Below, in pieces: positions 1-8,752 of a stretch of DNA of 64,000 bases. The stretch is from the IMG/VR virus record IMGVR_UViG_3300035698_007281, positions 29,512 through 93,511 of that record; one strand, 5' to 3'. Every line of letters starts with the position of its first letter. The first letter of the stretch is position 1. The DNA comes from a virus. The notes under the pieces are model-generated. The model was not told the origin of the DNA, ran no database searches, and saw nothing but the letters and a program-made list of their open reading frames with translations. Made by a program: the position numbers and the translations under genes.

Positions 1-872
1 GGGGTTTCATGTGTTGAATAATACGTCTCCAAGTTTTGTGTGAAGTCGATTCCCGATTCCCCTCGGGCCTTGAGGAGATCCGCCAGGGCCTCGAAGTCGA
101 AGTCTGTCTCGCGTTTCTCCACTCCCTTGGCGGTCAGGTCAAACACCTCCTCGGACGGTGGGAACCCCAGAGAAACGTCTTCGGGTTCATTGGCCTCAGT
201 GTCGAAGATGACGACCTTCGGGTCGTGGGCCAGTTCCCGGTCGGCGGTGGTTTTGCGGATCAGGGTTCCGGGGTTGATCACCCATTGGGATCCGACCTTC
301 GCGGTGAATGGATAGTGATAGTCCCCCAGGCAGTACAGGTCAAACTGGGGATGTTTCTTGACGAACTCCCTGGGGCCGGTCAGGCCTTGCCCTGGGTACA
401 GTTCCCGGTTGCCCACCATGACGTGGGCCACGAGGACCAGGAGGCGATCCTTCGGAGGGCGGCGGACCTTCGGGATCTCTTGGCCGAAGTCGGCTCCGTA
501 GAGAACACAGTCCCCAAACCCCTCTCCCTTGTGGTTGATGATTTTGACGGCCCCGGCGGCCTCCATGATTCGGAGGGCGGATTTACGACGGGAGGCTTCG
601 GTATGGTAGGCGAGGTCGTGTTGGCCATGGATGGCGTACACGGGAGGGTGAACCTTTCGGAGTTCCCTGATCATCTCCACCACGAGTTCCCCGGAAGGGT
701 TCGGAGAGTCAAACCAATCACCCACCTGGATCAGGGCGTCACAGTTGGCCCGGTCGGCGGCGGCCAGGGCGGCCCGGAGTTTCGCCATCGAAACTTCCAG
801 GAAGTCCTCCTCGACCCGGTGGCGGGGAGGGCGGACTCTAAAGTGAGTATCTCCGAGGATACACAGTTTCAT
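1..872 (-). CDS. Mre11/SbcD-like metallophosphoesterase (gp47-type), partial
   Basis: This frame opens at an ATG at 872, preceded by AAGGA, and runs off the left edge without a stop, so the C-terminus is missing. The protein starts MKLCILGDTHFR and then shows GDWFDSPNPSG and GQHD, which match the DxH, GDxxD and GxHD metal-binding blocks of calcineurin-like phosphoesterases. Together with the adjacent Rad50-like gene it should form a phage SbcCD/gp46-gp47 nuclease that processes DNA ends for recombination-dependent replication. The pairing is established for the family; activity here is inferred. Confidence 0.85.
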   Translation of the reverse strand, partial: MKLCILGDTHFRVRPPRHRVEEDFLEVSMAKLRAALAAADRANCDALIQVGDWFDSPNPSGELVVEMIRELRKVHPPVYAIHGQHDLAYHTEASRRKSALRIMEAAGAVKIINHKGEGFGDCVLYGADFGQEIPKVRRPPKDRLLVLVAHVMVGNRELYPGQGLTGPREFVKKHPQFDLYCLGDYHYPFTAKVGSQWVINPGTLIRKTTADRELAHDPKVVIFDTEANEPEDVSLGFPPSEEVFDLTAKGVEKRETDFDFEALADLLKARGESGIDFTQNLETYYSTHET

Positions 873-987
873 CTGTTAGGTTCCTTGTAATAGTAGGTCC
901 GGGCGCTCGTGCCTCATCTAAGGCCGATCACGGACAGCGAGGCGGAAAGAAGACCAAAACACCTCCCGGCACGCCCGGACCAAACCT

Positions 988-2046
988 TCATTCGTCAGTC
1001 AGGAGGTGGCCACACACGGGACAGACTCGGATCTCCGCTCGTAATTCAGTATAGCGTTCTGTCGCTCGATGGAGTTTGTTTTCCATCTCGGCCAACGTCT
1101 TTTCGATCTCGTCGAGATCCAACACGGTATCCCTCAGGTCAGACAGTTCCCGGAGGATGTGGTCGCACTTGGCGGCGTTGGTTCGGATGTGGCCTTCCAT
1201 GGCGGTGAGGTCTGGCATCTCTGGGATGTCATCCAGGTCGGCTTGGTTCCCGGCTAGGCCGGTTAGGACGAACCTCAGAGTCCCTGTAAGGCGTCTTGTT
1301 GCTTCAACGTCTCTCTGGGCCTCTTCGGCCTTGGAGATCATCTCGGCGGCGTTTGGAGGTATTCCCAGGCCCTTCAGATCCTGATTGGCCCGGTCGATGT
1401 TGTCGAGAAGAGTCCCCAGGGCCAGGAACTCCTGGCGGGCGCTCTTGTGGGCCGTTTTGAGGGTCTCAGCGGTCTTGACGGCCTGTCGGTAGGCTTCGAC
1501 GCCTTCGAGGGCCTGGAGGGCCTCCTGGGCCTCCAGAGACTCCCCCTGGGTGGCTTTCAGGTCGGTCCGCGTGGTCCGGAGGTTGGAGGCGAGGCGATTG
1601 GCGACAGCGCGGGCCTTTTCCAGATGGAGCGCATCGTTGATCGTGTTGGCGATCTGAGAGGGTGGGGCCAGGACCAGGAAGTGGGGGTCCAGTTGATGCG
1701 CGAGGTTCAGATCTCCCAGGGGTAGGGCGGCCTGTACCGGTGTCGGCACGTCGGCCCCCATGGCCTCCAAGATCTCGGTGTTCAAGGTGTACCGGTTCTT
1801 GGTCTTCGTCCTGGATCTCTCGATCACGTCCCCGTCGGTGGTTTCGACCGTGACAGTGGCTTCCTTCTCTCCGGTCCGGATCATTCCGGTCCCACGCGGT
1901 CGGTTCTCGGTGATCCACCGAAGGCCCCGGAGGATAGCGGTCTTCCCGACATTCGATGAACCGACCAGGACGGTGACCCCAGGGCCGAGATCCACCTCGG
2001 AGGAGTCGTGGGACTGGAAGTTGTCGAGGGTGATGGATTTGATCAT
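988..2046 (-). CDS. Rad50/SbcC-like ATPase, N-terminal half only, ending at a zinc hook
   Basis: The 352-residue protein begins MIKSITLDNFQSHDS and has Walker A GSSNVGKTA near residue 30, the start typical of SbcC, Rad50 and gp46. Helical, coiled-coil-like sequence follows. The protein ends with CPVCGH only a few residues before the stop. That CxxC resembles the Rad50 zinc hook, which in a full protein sits at the midpoint. No Walker B or ABC signature half follows in this or an adjacent frame. Its start overlaps the resolvase stop by ATGA and it is co-oriented with the Mre11-like gene. A family of short phage SbcC-like proteins is an alternative to truncation. Confidence 0.8.
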   Translation of the reverse strand: MIKSITLDNFQSHDSSEVDLGPGVTVLVGSSNVGKTAILRGLRWITENRPRGTGMIRTGEKEATVTVETTDGDVIERSRTKTKNRYTLNTEILEAMGADVPTPVQAALPLGDLNLAHQLDPHFLVLAPPSQIANTINDALHLEKARAVANRLASNLRTTRTDLKATQGESLEAQEALQALEGVEAYRQAVKTAETLKTAHKSARQEFLALGTLLDNIDRANQDLKGLGIPPNAAEMISKAEEAQRDVEATRRLTGTLRFVLTGLAGNQADLDDIPEMPDLTAMEGHIRTNAAKCDHILRELSDLRDTVLDLDEIEKTLAEMENKLHRATERYTELRAEIRVCPVCGHLLTDE

Positions 2047-2552
2047 CCTCGTGTCCTCCGAGAGTACTCGGCCAGGAGGAGGGCCTCGGCAATGTTGTCA
2101 TCCTTGACCCGACACCGGGGTGTCCGTAGGAGGGAGATGTCCGGGAAGAGTTTCCCGGCGGCGAGGATTGACCGGGCCTTCTGATCGGTTCCGGGGATGT
2201 CGCGGAGGATCACCTTCTTCCACGTCCGGGGGTGGACGATGGCGTGGGAGATCTTGAGGGAGGCTAGGATGGCGACCCAGATCCCGTACCCATACCCGAT
2301 CTGAAAACAGGACGACCGTCCCTGGCCGGGCATGGCCTGTTGTTTCTCGACCACGGCCATGACCTCACAGGGTGCGTCGGCCATTCTCTGGATCATCTCC
2401 ACCATGGCGGGGATGTCGTACTCGGGGCGGTTCTTGTCGGTGACCAGGGTGGGAGTCAGTTCCCAACTATAGAGGGATCCTCCCCGGCGTTGGTTGTCCC
2501 AGATTCGAGCGACTGCGCCCTTCTTGCCGGGGTCGATTCCGATGTGGATCAT
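2043..2552 (-). CDS. RuvC-like Holliday junction resolvase
   Basis: The 169-residue protein has the RNase H fold signature of RuvC-type nucleases. GIDPGK supplies D7, VVEKQQ supplies E69, and KDDNIAEALLLAEY near the C-terminus supplies the last acidic pair. It would cut branched DNA made during recombination. It overlaps both neighbours by ATGA inside the recombination operon, which supports the role. Confidence 0.8.
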   Translation of the reverse strand: MIHIGIDPGKKGAVARIWDNQRRGGSLYSWELTPTLVTDKNRPEYDIPAMVEMIQRMADAPCEVMAVVEKQQAMPGQGRSSCFQIGYGYGIWVAILASLKISHAIVHPRTWKKVILRDIPGTDQKARSILAAGKLFPDISLLRTPRCRVKDDNIAEALLLAEYSRRTRG

Positions 2553-2761
2553 GGATTAGTTCCTTTGTAGATTCCGAGGTTGAGGCGGTAGTCGATCCAA
2601 TACTCATGATAGGTGAACGGGCTGGGTATCGGCCAGGGTTGCCCGAACTTGTCCTTCTCCCAGGTGGACGGTTTCTTTGTTGGGACACAAAAAACTGACG
2701 CCCCCTCGTTGACGTTGTACCATCTACCATCCGCCGGGCCGCCTCTCAATAAGATCCTCAT
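2549..2761 (-). CDS. Small conserved-looking protein of unknown function
   Basis: This 70-residue protein begins MRILLRGGPADGRW, a start often seen in small phage proteins of unknown function. It has many aromatic residues and no recognised motif. The start at 2761 is chosen because it overlaps the stop of the upstream membrane miniprotein by ATGA; a longer in-frame extension would run far into the RecA gene. Confidence 0.6.
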   Translation of the reverse strand: MRILLRGGPADGRWYNVNEGASVFCVPTKKPSTWEKDKFGQPWPIPSPFTYHEYWIDYRLNLGIYKGTNP

Positions 2762-2850
2762 GGGAAGGCGAACCACCCAACCACAAATGATCCGATCATC
2801 AGTAGGAGTCCGATCACTAGAAGGGTGACGGTTGCGGTCTTCTGTTTCAT
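2758..2850 (-). CDS. 30-residue single-pass membrane miniprotein
   Basis: ATG at 2850 overlaps the RecA stop, and its own stop overlaps the next start by ATGA, so it is coupled on both sides. After the short basic start MKQKTATV, almost the whole peptide is hydrophobic and would form one membrane helix. Function is unknown. It is too short for many gene finders. Confidence 0.6.
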   Translation of the reverse strand: MKQKTATVTLLVIGLLLMIGSFVVGWFAFP

Positions 2851-4046
2851 CGTTGCCTCGGCTTTCGTTCCGGGGGTTCGTGGACCACGTTCCAGATCCG
2901 GACCACCTCCTGACGGACTTCCTCTTCGAGGCTGTTCTTCTCAATCCCGGCGATGGCGGCTCCCATTCCCTGGCCCAGGGCGAGATCTCCCCAGGAGAAC
3001 CACGATCCGGCTTTGACGAACTTGGAGTCGTCAACGGCGTCATCGTTTTCCTTCAACCATTCGAGGTTGGACCGGACATCGTCCACACCGTAGTCGAACA
3101 CAACGAAGAAAAATCCCTCGCGGTGAGGGGGCGCAATCTTGTTTTTGACCACAGAGAACTTGACCTTGATCCCGATCAACTTCTCGTGTTTGTTCTTGAT
3201 GTCTCCGGTCTTGTCACGGGCCAGGAAGATCCGGGTGGAGGCGTACTGTTGCATAGCCTTCCCGCCGGAAGTCGTCCATTTTGGCCCGAAGATCACACCG
3301 ACGTTGTCGCGGATGTGGTCCACGGCGACCACGGTCAGGTCGTGGGTGGCGATGGGCTTCAGCCATTTCCGGAACCCGGCCGACATCCGCTTGGCGCGGA
3401 CCGTGTTGTAGGAGGCCCCCTCCAGGGCTTCGTCGGTCTCGTCACAGGACGGGAGCGCCGTAAATGTATCGACCGACATGACCACAGGCTGGGGCATCCT
3501 GGGGAGGCCCTTCTTCTTGCCCCACACACCGTCAATCAGATCCACGGCCCCGGAGATCTCGTCGTCGAATACTTCCTCGATAGAGGCGGGGTTCCGGTAG
3601 AGGTATCCCTCGGCGTATCTCTGGGCGTCCTTCATTGTCTTGTCGGGGCCGTCGAGTTGGACATCCTCCTTCACCCAGTCTCCCACGTCCAGGCCGAATA
3701 GTTCGGCGCGGTCGAAGTCCGGGGTGAATTCGGCGTCCTCCTCGATGGCGGTTCCACCGGCTCGTTGGGCGGATCCCATTATCTCCTTTGAGATCACGCT
3801 CTTGGCGGTGGAGTTGTTCCCGATGATCTGGGTGACCCGGCCGGACCCAACGCCTCCAGGGTAGCGGCCGGAGATGGCGAGGTCCAGGATGGTCGATCCC
3901 GTCGAAAGGAAGAACCGGACCGGCGGAAGGTTCTCACGGACCAGATCTTCCGAAACCGAATCCACCTCACTCGGCGGTTGGGGGGGCCGTCTCTGTTTGG
4001 GTTTCTCGGCGTCGGCGGCGGCGTTTGCTTTCGTTAGGTCGCTCAT
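2847..4046 (-). CDS. RecA/UvsX-like recombinase
   Basis: A RecA-type ATPase of about 400 residues. Walker A reads GNNSTAKS, a slightly unusual version of GxxxxGKS/T with Ala before the Lys. VVMSVDTF is the likely Walker B strand. TVVAVDHIRDNVG and GGKAMQQYAS match the RecA core L1/L2 region. It should coat ssDNA and drive strand exchange. ATG at 4046 has GGAG nine bases upstream; ATG at 4061 in the same frame is the alternative. The coding region overlaps the end of the preceding gene by about 80-95 bases. Confidence 0.85.
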   Translation of the reverse strand: MSDLTKANAAADAEKPKQRRPPQPPSEVDSVSEDLVRENLPPVRFFLSTGSTILDLAISGRYPGGVGSGRVTQIIGNNSTAKSVISKEIMGSAQRAGGTAIEEDAEFTPDFDRAELFGLDVGDWVKEDVQLDGPDKTMKDAQRYAEGYLYRNPASIEEVFDDEISGAVDLIDGVWGKKKGLPRMPQPVVMSVDTFTALPSCDETDEALEGASYNTVRAKRMSAGFRKWLKPIATHDLTVVAVDHIRDNVGVIFGPKWTTSGGKAMQQYASTRIFLARDKTGDIKNKHEKLIGIKVKFSVVKNKIAPPHREGFFFVVFDYGVDDVRSNLEWLKENDDAVDDSKFVKAGSWFSWGDLALGQGMGAAIAGIEKNSLEEEVRQEVVRIWNVVHEPPERKPRQR

Positions 4047-4524
4047 TGTGTTGGTCTCCATCTTTCCTGTCCACGGTATCCTCGGCCCCAGTCATTTCCT
4101 TCTGGACCACTTCACCGAAGTAATTTCGCGTGTAGAGTTCGACTTCGAGTTTGAGCATACTCCGGCGATGCTCGTAAGAGTTGGCGACCACGGCGGCCCG
4201 GTCAGCGTCCCGGTCGGCGTCGATGGACTTCTCGGCCGCCGTGCTGACCCGTTCGTCACAGGTTACCGCCGCGCCGACGGCCGCCTCGGTCGTCTTCTCC
4301 AGACCGAATTTCTCGGGGTTCCGCCTGACCTCGGTGGCCGTGGCGGCCCGGATCTCCTCCAAACGGATCTTGGCCCGTTTGGATCCGGCCTTGAGTTCGG
4401 CCGTGAGTTCCCCGGCTCTGGCGGCTAGGTCCGGTTGCCACTTGGCGTCCTCATGGAGACCAGTGGGATGGATCATCAACTTCTTCCGGAGGTCGGCGTA
4501 TTCTTCTTGGGATTCCGTGTTCAT
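3967..4524 (-). CDS. Possible UvsY-like recombination mediator
   Basis: The 185-residue protein is highly helical and charged, with NPEKFGLEKTTEAAV in the middle and an Arg-rich acidic tail. It sits directly upstream of the recombinase, between it and the SSB gene, where many phages place a UvsY-type mediator. The order of helices (an early KW, an R-x-L-E helix, then long helices) resembles UvsY loosely. Assignment is by context. Its tail is encoded across the start of the RecA gene in another frame. Confidence 0.5.
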   Translation of the reverse strand: MNTESQEEYADLRKKLMIHPTGLHEDAKWQPDLAARAGELTAELKAGSKRAKIRLEEIRAATATEVRRNPEKFGLEKTTEAAVGAAVTCDERVSTAAEKSIDADRDADRAAVVANSYEHRRSMLKLEVELYTRNYFGEVVQKEMTGAEDTVDRKDGDQHNERPNESKRRRRRRETQTETAPPTAE

Positions 4525-4808
4525 GGCATCATCGGCTTTTCGGCCGGTCCTTTTTTGCCCTCGGCGACGGAACCTTGGTCGAAGTCCGGGGTGGGCATCA
4601 CGGGTTCTGCGTTGGTGATGCCAACCCGGCCGATGTCAAACCAACGACCATCCTCACACTTGCCGTTCTCACCCACCTGGGGTTGTAGTACAACCTGGAT
4701 GCAACCAAAGAGATCGAAGCTGATGGATGTCACCACACCAACGACTCCAGTCACTTTGTCCCGGCCCAACATGCCGAGAACCTTCAGGTGTTTTTTCATT
4801 GCTTTCAT
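4521..4808 (-). CDS. Conserved phage protein, function unknown
   Basis: The 95-residue protein contains MLGRDKVTGVVGVVTSISFD and ends with EGKKGPAEKPMMP. This arrangement is familiar from uncharacterised phage proteins with a small beta-barrel-like core (KVTG..G.VTSI..DL.GC). An AAAGGAA site lies upstream of ATG 4808. Its stop overlaps the start of the putative mediator gene by ATGA. Confidence 0.65.
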   Translation of the reverse strand: MKAMKKHLKVLGMLGRDKVTGVVGVVTSISFDLFGCIQVVLQPQVGENGKCEDGRWFDIGRVGITNAEPVMPTPDFDQGSVAEGKKGPAEKPMMP

Positions 4809-4860
4809 GGGGTGTTCCTTTCCGAACGATGTTTGTACTTGGTGAACGGTTCAACGGAGG

Positions 4861-6243
4861 TTAGTACGGCATCTCCTCATCGTCGTCCTTGCCCTTGCCC
4901 CGGCCGTTGTCGTCCTTGGCCCGGCGTCCCGCCCGACGGCGGCGAATCTCGGCGACCTCGTCGTCCTCGTCGTCTTTGGTATCGTCCCGGCTCCGGCGGC
5001 GGGGTTCGTCGTCCTTCTTGGGATCGTCGTCCGAATCCCGGCGGCTCCGGCGTCTCGGCTCCTCGGCGGGAGGATCATCGTCGGGATCCCGACGGCTCCG
5101 GCGGCGGGGTTCTTCCTTGGGGTCATCGCCATCATCCCGGTCCCGTTTGGGATTGGTGTTATCAAAGTGGTCGCCCACCTCGTCCTTGACACCCTCCCGG
5201 CGGCGGGGTTCCTCGGCCGGAGGATCATCGTCGTCCCGGCTTCGGGACCGGCTCCGGCGGCGTGTGTCGTCGCCCTCGTCGGCCTCGTCCCGGCCCCGGC
5301 GGCTGGACCGGCTACGGCGGCGGGGTTCTTCCTCGTCGTCTCGGTTCCGGCGGCGTGTGTCGTCGCCCTCGTCGTCATCGTCGGCCTCGGTCATCGTACC
5401 CATCGCGGCCCTGATGGTGTCGTAGTCCTCGAACTGGAGGACATCGTAGTAATGAGGGACGGCGTCCATCCACTCATCCGGGACCGGGTCTCTGTCGGTC
5501 AGCCCGTAGCCGGAGTACTCGATCTCGTGCCACTCCTTCCCCTCCCGCTCGAACTCGAAGATATACCCATCATCGGGGTCCAGAGGATCTTTGCCCTTGC
5601 GGTCACCCGAAGGTTTGATGAACTTCACCAGACCCTTGTCGTGGATCGTGGGGGCCATCAGGAAGACTTTGACGCCCTCGTCCTCGGTGTCCCTGTCGGT
5701 GGCGTCAACGACCCAGGTCAGGAACTTGACGGGTCCCGGTTCGTTCCATTTGCCGGAGGAAGCGCGGTACTTGCGCAACTCCTGCCACATCTGGTTCCGG
5801 ACCTTCTCCCCCACCTTGTCCTTCTTCTTCTTGTAGACCGACAGGAGTTTCTCGTGGTGTTCGCACATCGGACACCGGCCGTCCTCGATCTTCGGCGGAA
5901 TGGGGAGTTGCTGCTTGGCCAGATACGCCCGCATCTCCTTCGGGCATAGGAAGGCGTCTCCGTTGCCTCCCACATCACGGTGGCCGTAGAGGCCCAGGCC
6001 GACGAGGTTGGGATCATCGGGATGCGGTTCCAGGACGTGGATGGAATGGAGTTTGGCGGCCCCGTCCTTCCCGGATGCGGTTTGGTACATTGTGATCCCG
6101 GCCTTGGTCAACTCGGCTTCCGATTTCAGGAAACCGGCGCGGTCGTCGAACGTCCCTTTGTCGTCTCGGTTCCGTGTGACATTCTCGGCGCGTTCTCCTG
6201 CGCCTCGGCCTCGGCTTCGTCTGCTGTTTCGGTCTAGTGCCAT
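4861..6243 (-). CDS. gp32-like single-stranded DNA-binding protein with long charged tail
   Basis: The first ~280 residues look like a phage gp32-type SSB: basic N-terminus, folded core, and a zinc site containing CPMCEHH near residue 125. It would protect ssDNA and coordinate the replisome and RecA. The remaining ~180 residues are low complexity, alternating Asp runs with PAEEPRRRSR and DDTRRRSR units. gp32 proteins usually end in a short acidic tail; this one is far longer and mixes basic RRRSR with acidic runs. ATG 6243 is chosen for its spacing to AAGGAG; ATG 6249 is possible. Confidence 0.75.
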   Translation of the reverse strand: MALDRNSRRSRGRGAGERAENVTRNRDDKGTFDDRAGFLKSEAELTKAGITMYQTASGKDGAAKLHSIHVLEPHPDDPNLVGLGLYGHRDVGGNGDAFLCPKEMRAYLAKQQLPIPPKIEDGRCPMCEHHEKLLSVYKKKKDKVGEKVRNQMWQELRKYRASSGKWNEPGPVKFLTWVVDATDRDTEDEGVKVFLMAPTIHDKGLVKFIKPSGDRKGKDPLDPDDGYIFEFEREGKEWHEIEYSGYGLTDRDPVPDEWMDAVPHYYDVLQFEDYDTIRAAMGTMTEADDDDEGDDTRRRNRDDEEEPRRRSRSSRRGRDEADEGDDTRRRSRSRSRDDDDPPAEEPRRREGVKDEVGDHFDNTNPKRDRDDGDDPKEEPRRRSRRDPDDDPPAEEPRRRSRRDSDDDPKKDDEPRRRSRDDTKDDEDDEVAEIRRRRAGRRAKDDNGRGKGKDDDEEMPY

Positions 6244-6277
6244 CTTCATCTGCTCCTTGGTTTGGGTTCCGTGTTGG

Positions 6278-7210
6278 TTAGCGGTTGTACGCGGTGAACA
6301 TCATCGCCAGGAGTTTCGGTTCCCCGGCGTCATACGTGTTTTCCGACAGATCCAAGATCATGTCGGCGAACTTCCCGCCCTCGGCGTCCGACTTGGATCT
6401 CTTCAGGCATCCGGCGAAGTATCCCATGAGGCATCTCCGGACCCGTTCCGGATCGTGGTCTTCTAACGCATTATAGATCTTCACAAGACCATTCCACGAT
6501 TTTGTTCGTTCAACCATCTTCCGGCACAACTCAATCATCTCCGAAGCGCCGTTGAGATGCCTTTTGACGATGTTGAGGGCGTCCAATGGTTCCATCCCGA
6601 TGGTCTGTTCCAGGAGGACCAACGCTTGGCGTGGGCATCCCTCACAGGCCCGGACGATAGCGGCGATCACATCATCCCCAGGGTCAGGGATCCTATCGGA
6701 GTCCTGGACCAGTACATCGTCGATCAGGTCGAAGAGATCGTCCTTCTTCAGGGGTGCGACTTCAACTAATTCGGCCCGGCCTCGGATGGTGGGTTTGAGT
6801 TTCTTGGGTTCGGTCGAACACAGGAAATAGTAACAGTGGGGCGGGATGTCCTCCAGGGTCTTCAGGAGACAGTTCTGCGCCTCGCTTGTCAACATGTGCG
6901 CCTCGTCCAAGAGGACCACCCGGTTCCCTCCTCCGAGGGGAGTGTGTCGGGCGAACTTGTCCAACTCTCTGGCGGTGGCCACTCCACGTTCATTGGCGGC
7001 GTTGATCTCGATGATGTTGGACGGGTCGTTGGTTAGAGACAGTCCCATGATACGGGCGAGGGTGGTCTTCCCACATCCGGAGGCCCCGTAGAAGAGGTAG
7101 ACGTGGGCGCGGTTGTCTGGGTTGTCCAGGGCGCGTTGGAGTTGGGCCTTGGCGGCCTTGTTCCCGAAGACCTTGTTGAGAGTGGTGGGCCTCACATCCT
7201 GATAGAGCAT
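6278..7210 (-). CDS. Clamp loader ATPase (DnaX/RFC small-subunit-like, gp44-type)
   Basis: The 310-residue AAA+ protein has Walker A YGASGCGKTT, Walker B VVLLDEAH, sensor 1 CSTEPKKLKP and an RGRAE stretch, as in DnaX, RFC and T4 gp44. It would load the sliding clamp encoded at 18740. The start at 7210 (MLYQDVRPTTLNKVFG) has AAGGAAAA upstream and gives the normal family N-terminus; longer in-frame starts would overlap the upstream gene. Confidence 0.88.
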   Translation of the reverse strand: MLYQDVRPTTLNKVFGNKAAKAQLQRALDNPDNRAHVYLFYGASGCGKTTLARIMGLSLTNDPSNIIEINAANERGVATARELDKFARHTPLGGGNRVVLLDEAHMLTSEAQNCLLKTLEDIPPHCYYFLCSTEPKKLKPTIRGRAELVEVAPLKKDDLFDLIDDVLVQDSDRIPDPGDDVIAAIVRACEGCPRQALVLLEQTIGMEPLDALNIVKRHLNGASEMIELCRKMVERTKSWNGLVKIYNALEDHDPERVRRCLMGYFAGCLKRSKSDAEGGKFADMILDLSENTYDAGEPKLLAMMFTAYNR

Positions 7211-7226
7211 AGAGTATTTTTCCTTT

Positions 7227-7775
7227 TTAGAAGTCGTCGTCGTAGTCAGGCTGGACGACTTCGCCTTCCAGTATATCCCCACCGCTGGGGGTAGCCACTG
7301 TTTTTCCTGGAAGGCCTGGGAGACCCCCGGATCCATCTGGCGCGGGCATCACAGGGAAGACCACCTGGACCTGACCACTACCTCCCCCGGAGTCCTGTTG
7401 GGCCTGGGCCAATTGCGCCTCGATTTCCTTCAACCGGATCTCCTTCTCGTCGGGGGACATCTCGTCGGGGATCAGTTTTTTGAAGACCGGGTTGAAGATG
7501 TAGCGGAGGTACATGTCGAGGCGCTCGTTGTTTGGTTCCCTCAGGAGGGCGGCCAGACCGGCGGCGAAGTCGGCCCCACCTTCATCGGCCTGGAGGGCGA
7601 TGGCCCTGACGATCTCGGCGGCGTAGGCCTTCCGAGAACCCTCTCGGGCATTGGTGGGAGGCCCCTTCTCGGACCCCGGCCGATGGTCCGGGAACTCCCT
7701 GTAATGCACACCCAGGGTGGCCGGACCATTGGCCAAGAATCCACACTCCAGACAGTTGAAGTTTCGCTTCTTCAT
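7227..7775 (-). CDS. Zinc-finger protein of unknown function
   Basis: The 182-residue protein begins MKKRNFNCLECGF and has a C2H2-like site (CLECG ... GVHYREFPDH). A helical middle follows, then a Gly/Pro-rich linker and an acidic end. ATG 7775 overlaps the DUF932 stop by ATGA. Its place just upstream of the clamp loader suggests a DNA metabolism or regulatory role, which is inference. Confidence 0.6.
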   Translation of the reverse strand: MKKRNFNCLECGFLANGPATLGVHYREFPDHRPGSEKGPPTNAREGSRKAYAAEIVRAIALQADEGGADFAAGLAALLREPNNERLDMYLRYIFNPVFKKLIPDEMSPDEKEIRLKEIEAQLAQAQQDSGGGSGQVQVVFPVMPAPDGSGGLPGLPGKTVATPSGGDILEGEVVQPDYDDDF

Positions 7776-8752
7776 CGGGCCTTCACCATTTCCTTGGCGG
7801 CCCGGAAGGCGGTGGCCCGGAGTTTCGCACCGGACCCGAACCACGAATACGACAGGCGCTTGCCCGGATCCCGCCCGGCGAATTTGACGTGATCGACGTA
7901 TTCGGTGGCGGCATTGTAGGCGGCCCAGAGAGTTCCTCGGGTTCCGTCCAGGGCGTTCCCCTTGCCGGTCTCGAAGAGTTCACCCATCTTGGCGCGGACG
8001 TTGGCCTTCGACTTGTAGGTGGCCTGTTTCTCCGGATCGTCTGGGATGATCTTCTCGAAGTACTCGGCGGCCGTGGAGGTGGTCAGGCCGAAGTCCCGCA
8101 TCATCGAGTAACAACCTCCGGTAGTCTGGAAGGCCTTGGTGGCAATCCCCAGGATCTCGGCGGCGTTGGAGAACTGCCACGCGGTGTTCCCGGTGTGCCA
8201 GACACAGGCCTTGACACCGGCCGTCTGTACGGCGATGTTCAGGGTGTTCTGGCAGACGATCCGGATCGGGGTGAAGAAGATCCGGGCGGCCTCGGTCCCG
8301 TCGTGACAGTTGGAGATGGCGAGGTACTGCGCCACGCGGTCCTGGGACGTCACCTCGATCTCCCCAGGGAGTTTGGCCAGAATCCACACCCGGCGGCCGT
8401 TGTGAAGGACACCGCCGGCGTGGTAGATGGCCTTCGACTCCCCGACGATCTTGTCCATCACGTCGAAGAGTTCGGAGGTCTGGATCGGGACGTACTTTCC
8501 CTTGACCAACCCCAAGACGTTCTCACCGGTCGGCTTGTCGGTTCGCACCACGGCCCACCAGTTGGGGACCGGGATGGCGGCGTCACCCAGGCGGACCTGT
8601 TGTTTCTCGACCTCGAAACCCAGACCGGCGTTCTCGGCCAGGAACTCTCGGGTCATGGCCCCGTCGTGGGCTTGGCCCATTCCATGCCAAGGTGGGTTCC
8701 CTGAGTAAGCGATACTGGCGCGGCCGTTGATGACTTCGATCTCGTCTGACAT
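7772..8752 (-). CDS. DUF932 family protein
   Basis: The 326-residue protein has typical DUF932 / phage-plasmid-like TIGR03299 features: NPPWHGMG near residue 20, WWAVVRTDKPTGENVLGLV, FTPIRIVCQNTLN, and a C-terminal GTLWAAYNAATEYVDH. Members are common in phages and plasmids, and the biochemical role is not established. AAGGAG lies upstream of ATG 8752. Confidence 0.85.
   Translation of the reverse strand: MSDEIEVINGRASIAYSGNPPWHGMGQAHDGAMTREFLAENAGLGFEVEKQQVRLGDAAIPVPNWWAVVRTDKPTGENVLGLVKGKYVPIQTSELFDVMDKIVGESKAIYHAGGVLHNGRRVWILAKLPGEIEVTSQDRVAQYLAISNCHDGTEAARIFFTPIRIVCQNTLNIAVQTAGVKACVWHTGNTAWQFSNAAEILGIATKAFQTTGGCYSMMRDFGLTTSTAAEYFEKIIPDDPEKQATYKSKANVRAKMGELFETGKGNALDGTRGTLWAAYNAATEYVDHVKFAGRDPGKRLSYSWFGSGAKLRATAFRAAKEMVKAR

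Noticed and set aside
36-890. Long plus-strand open frame of 284 codons
   Set aside because: It is the antisense shadow of the phosphoesterase gene, whose minus-strand frame has clear motifs and a ribosome site.
895-996. 25-codon frame between the Rad50-like and Mre11-like genes
   Set aside because: It overlaps the upstream stop by ATGA but has no convincing ribosome site and no protein-like features.
4970-5380. CRISPR-like or tandem DNA repeat
   Set aside because: The repeats are codon-phased, imperfect and lie inside the SSB coding tail; there are no spacer-repeat units. No CRISPR array was seen in the window.
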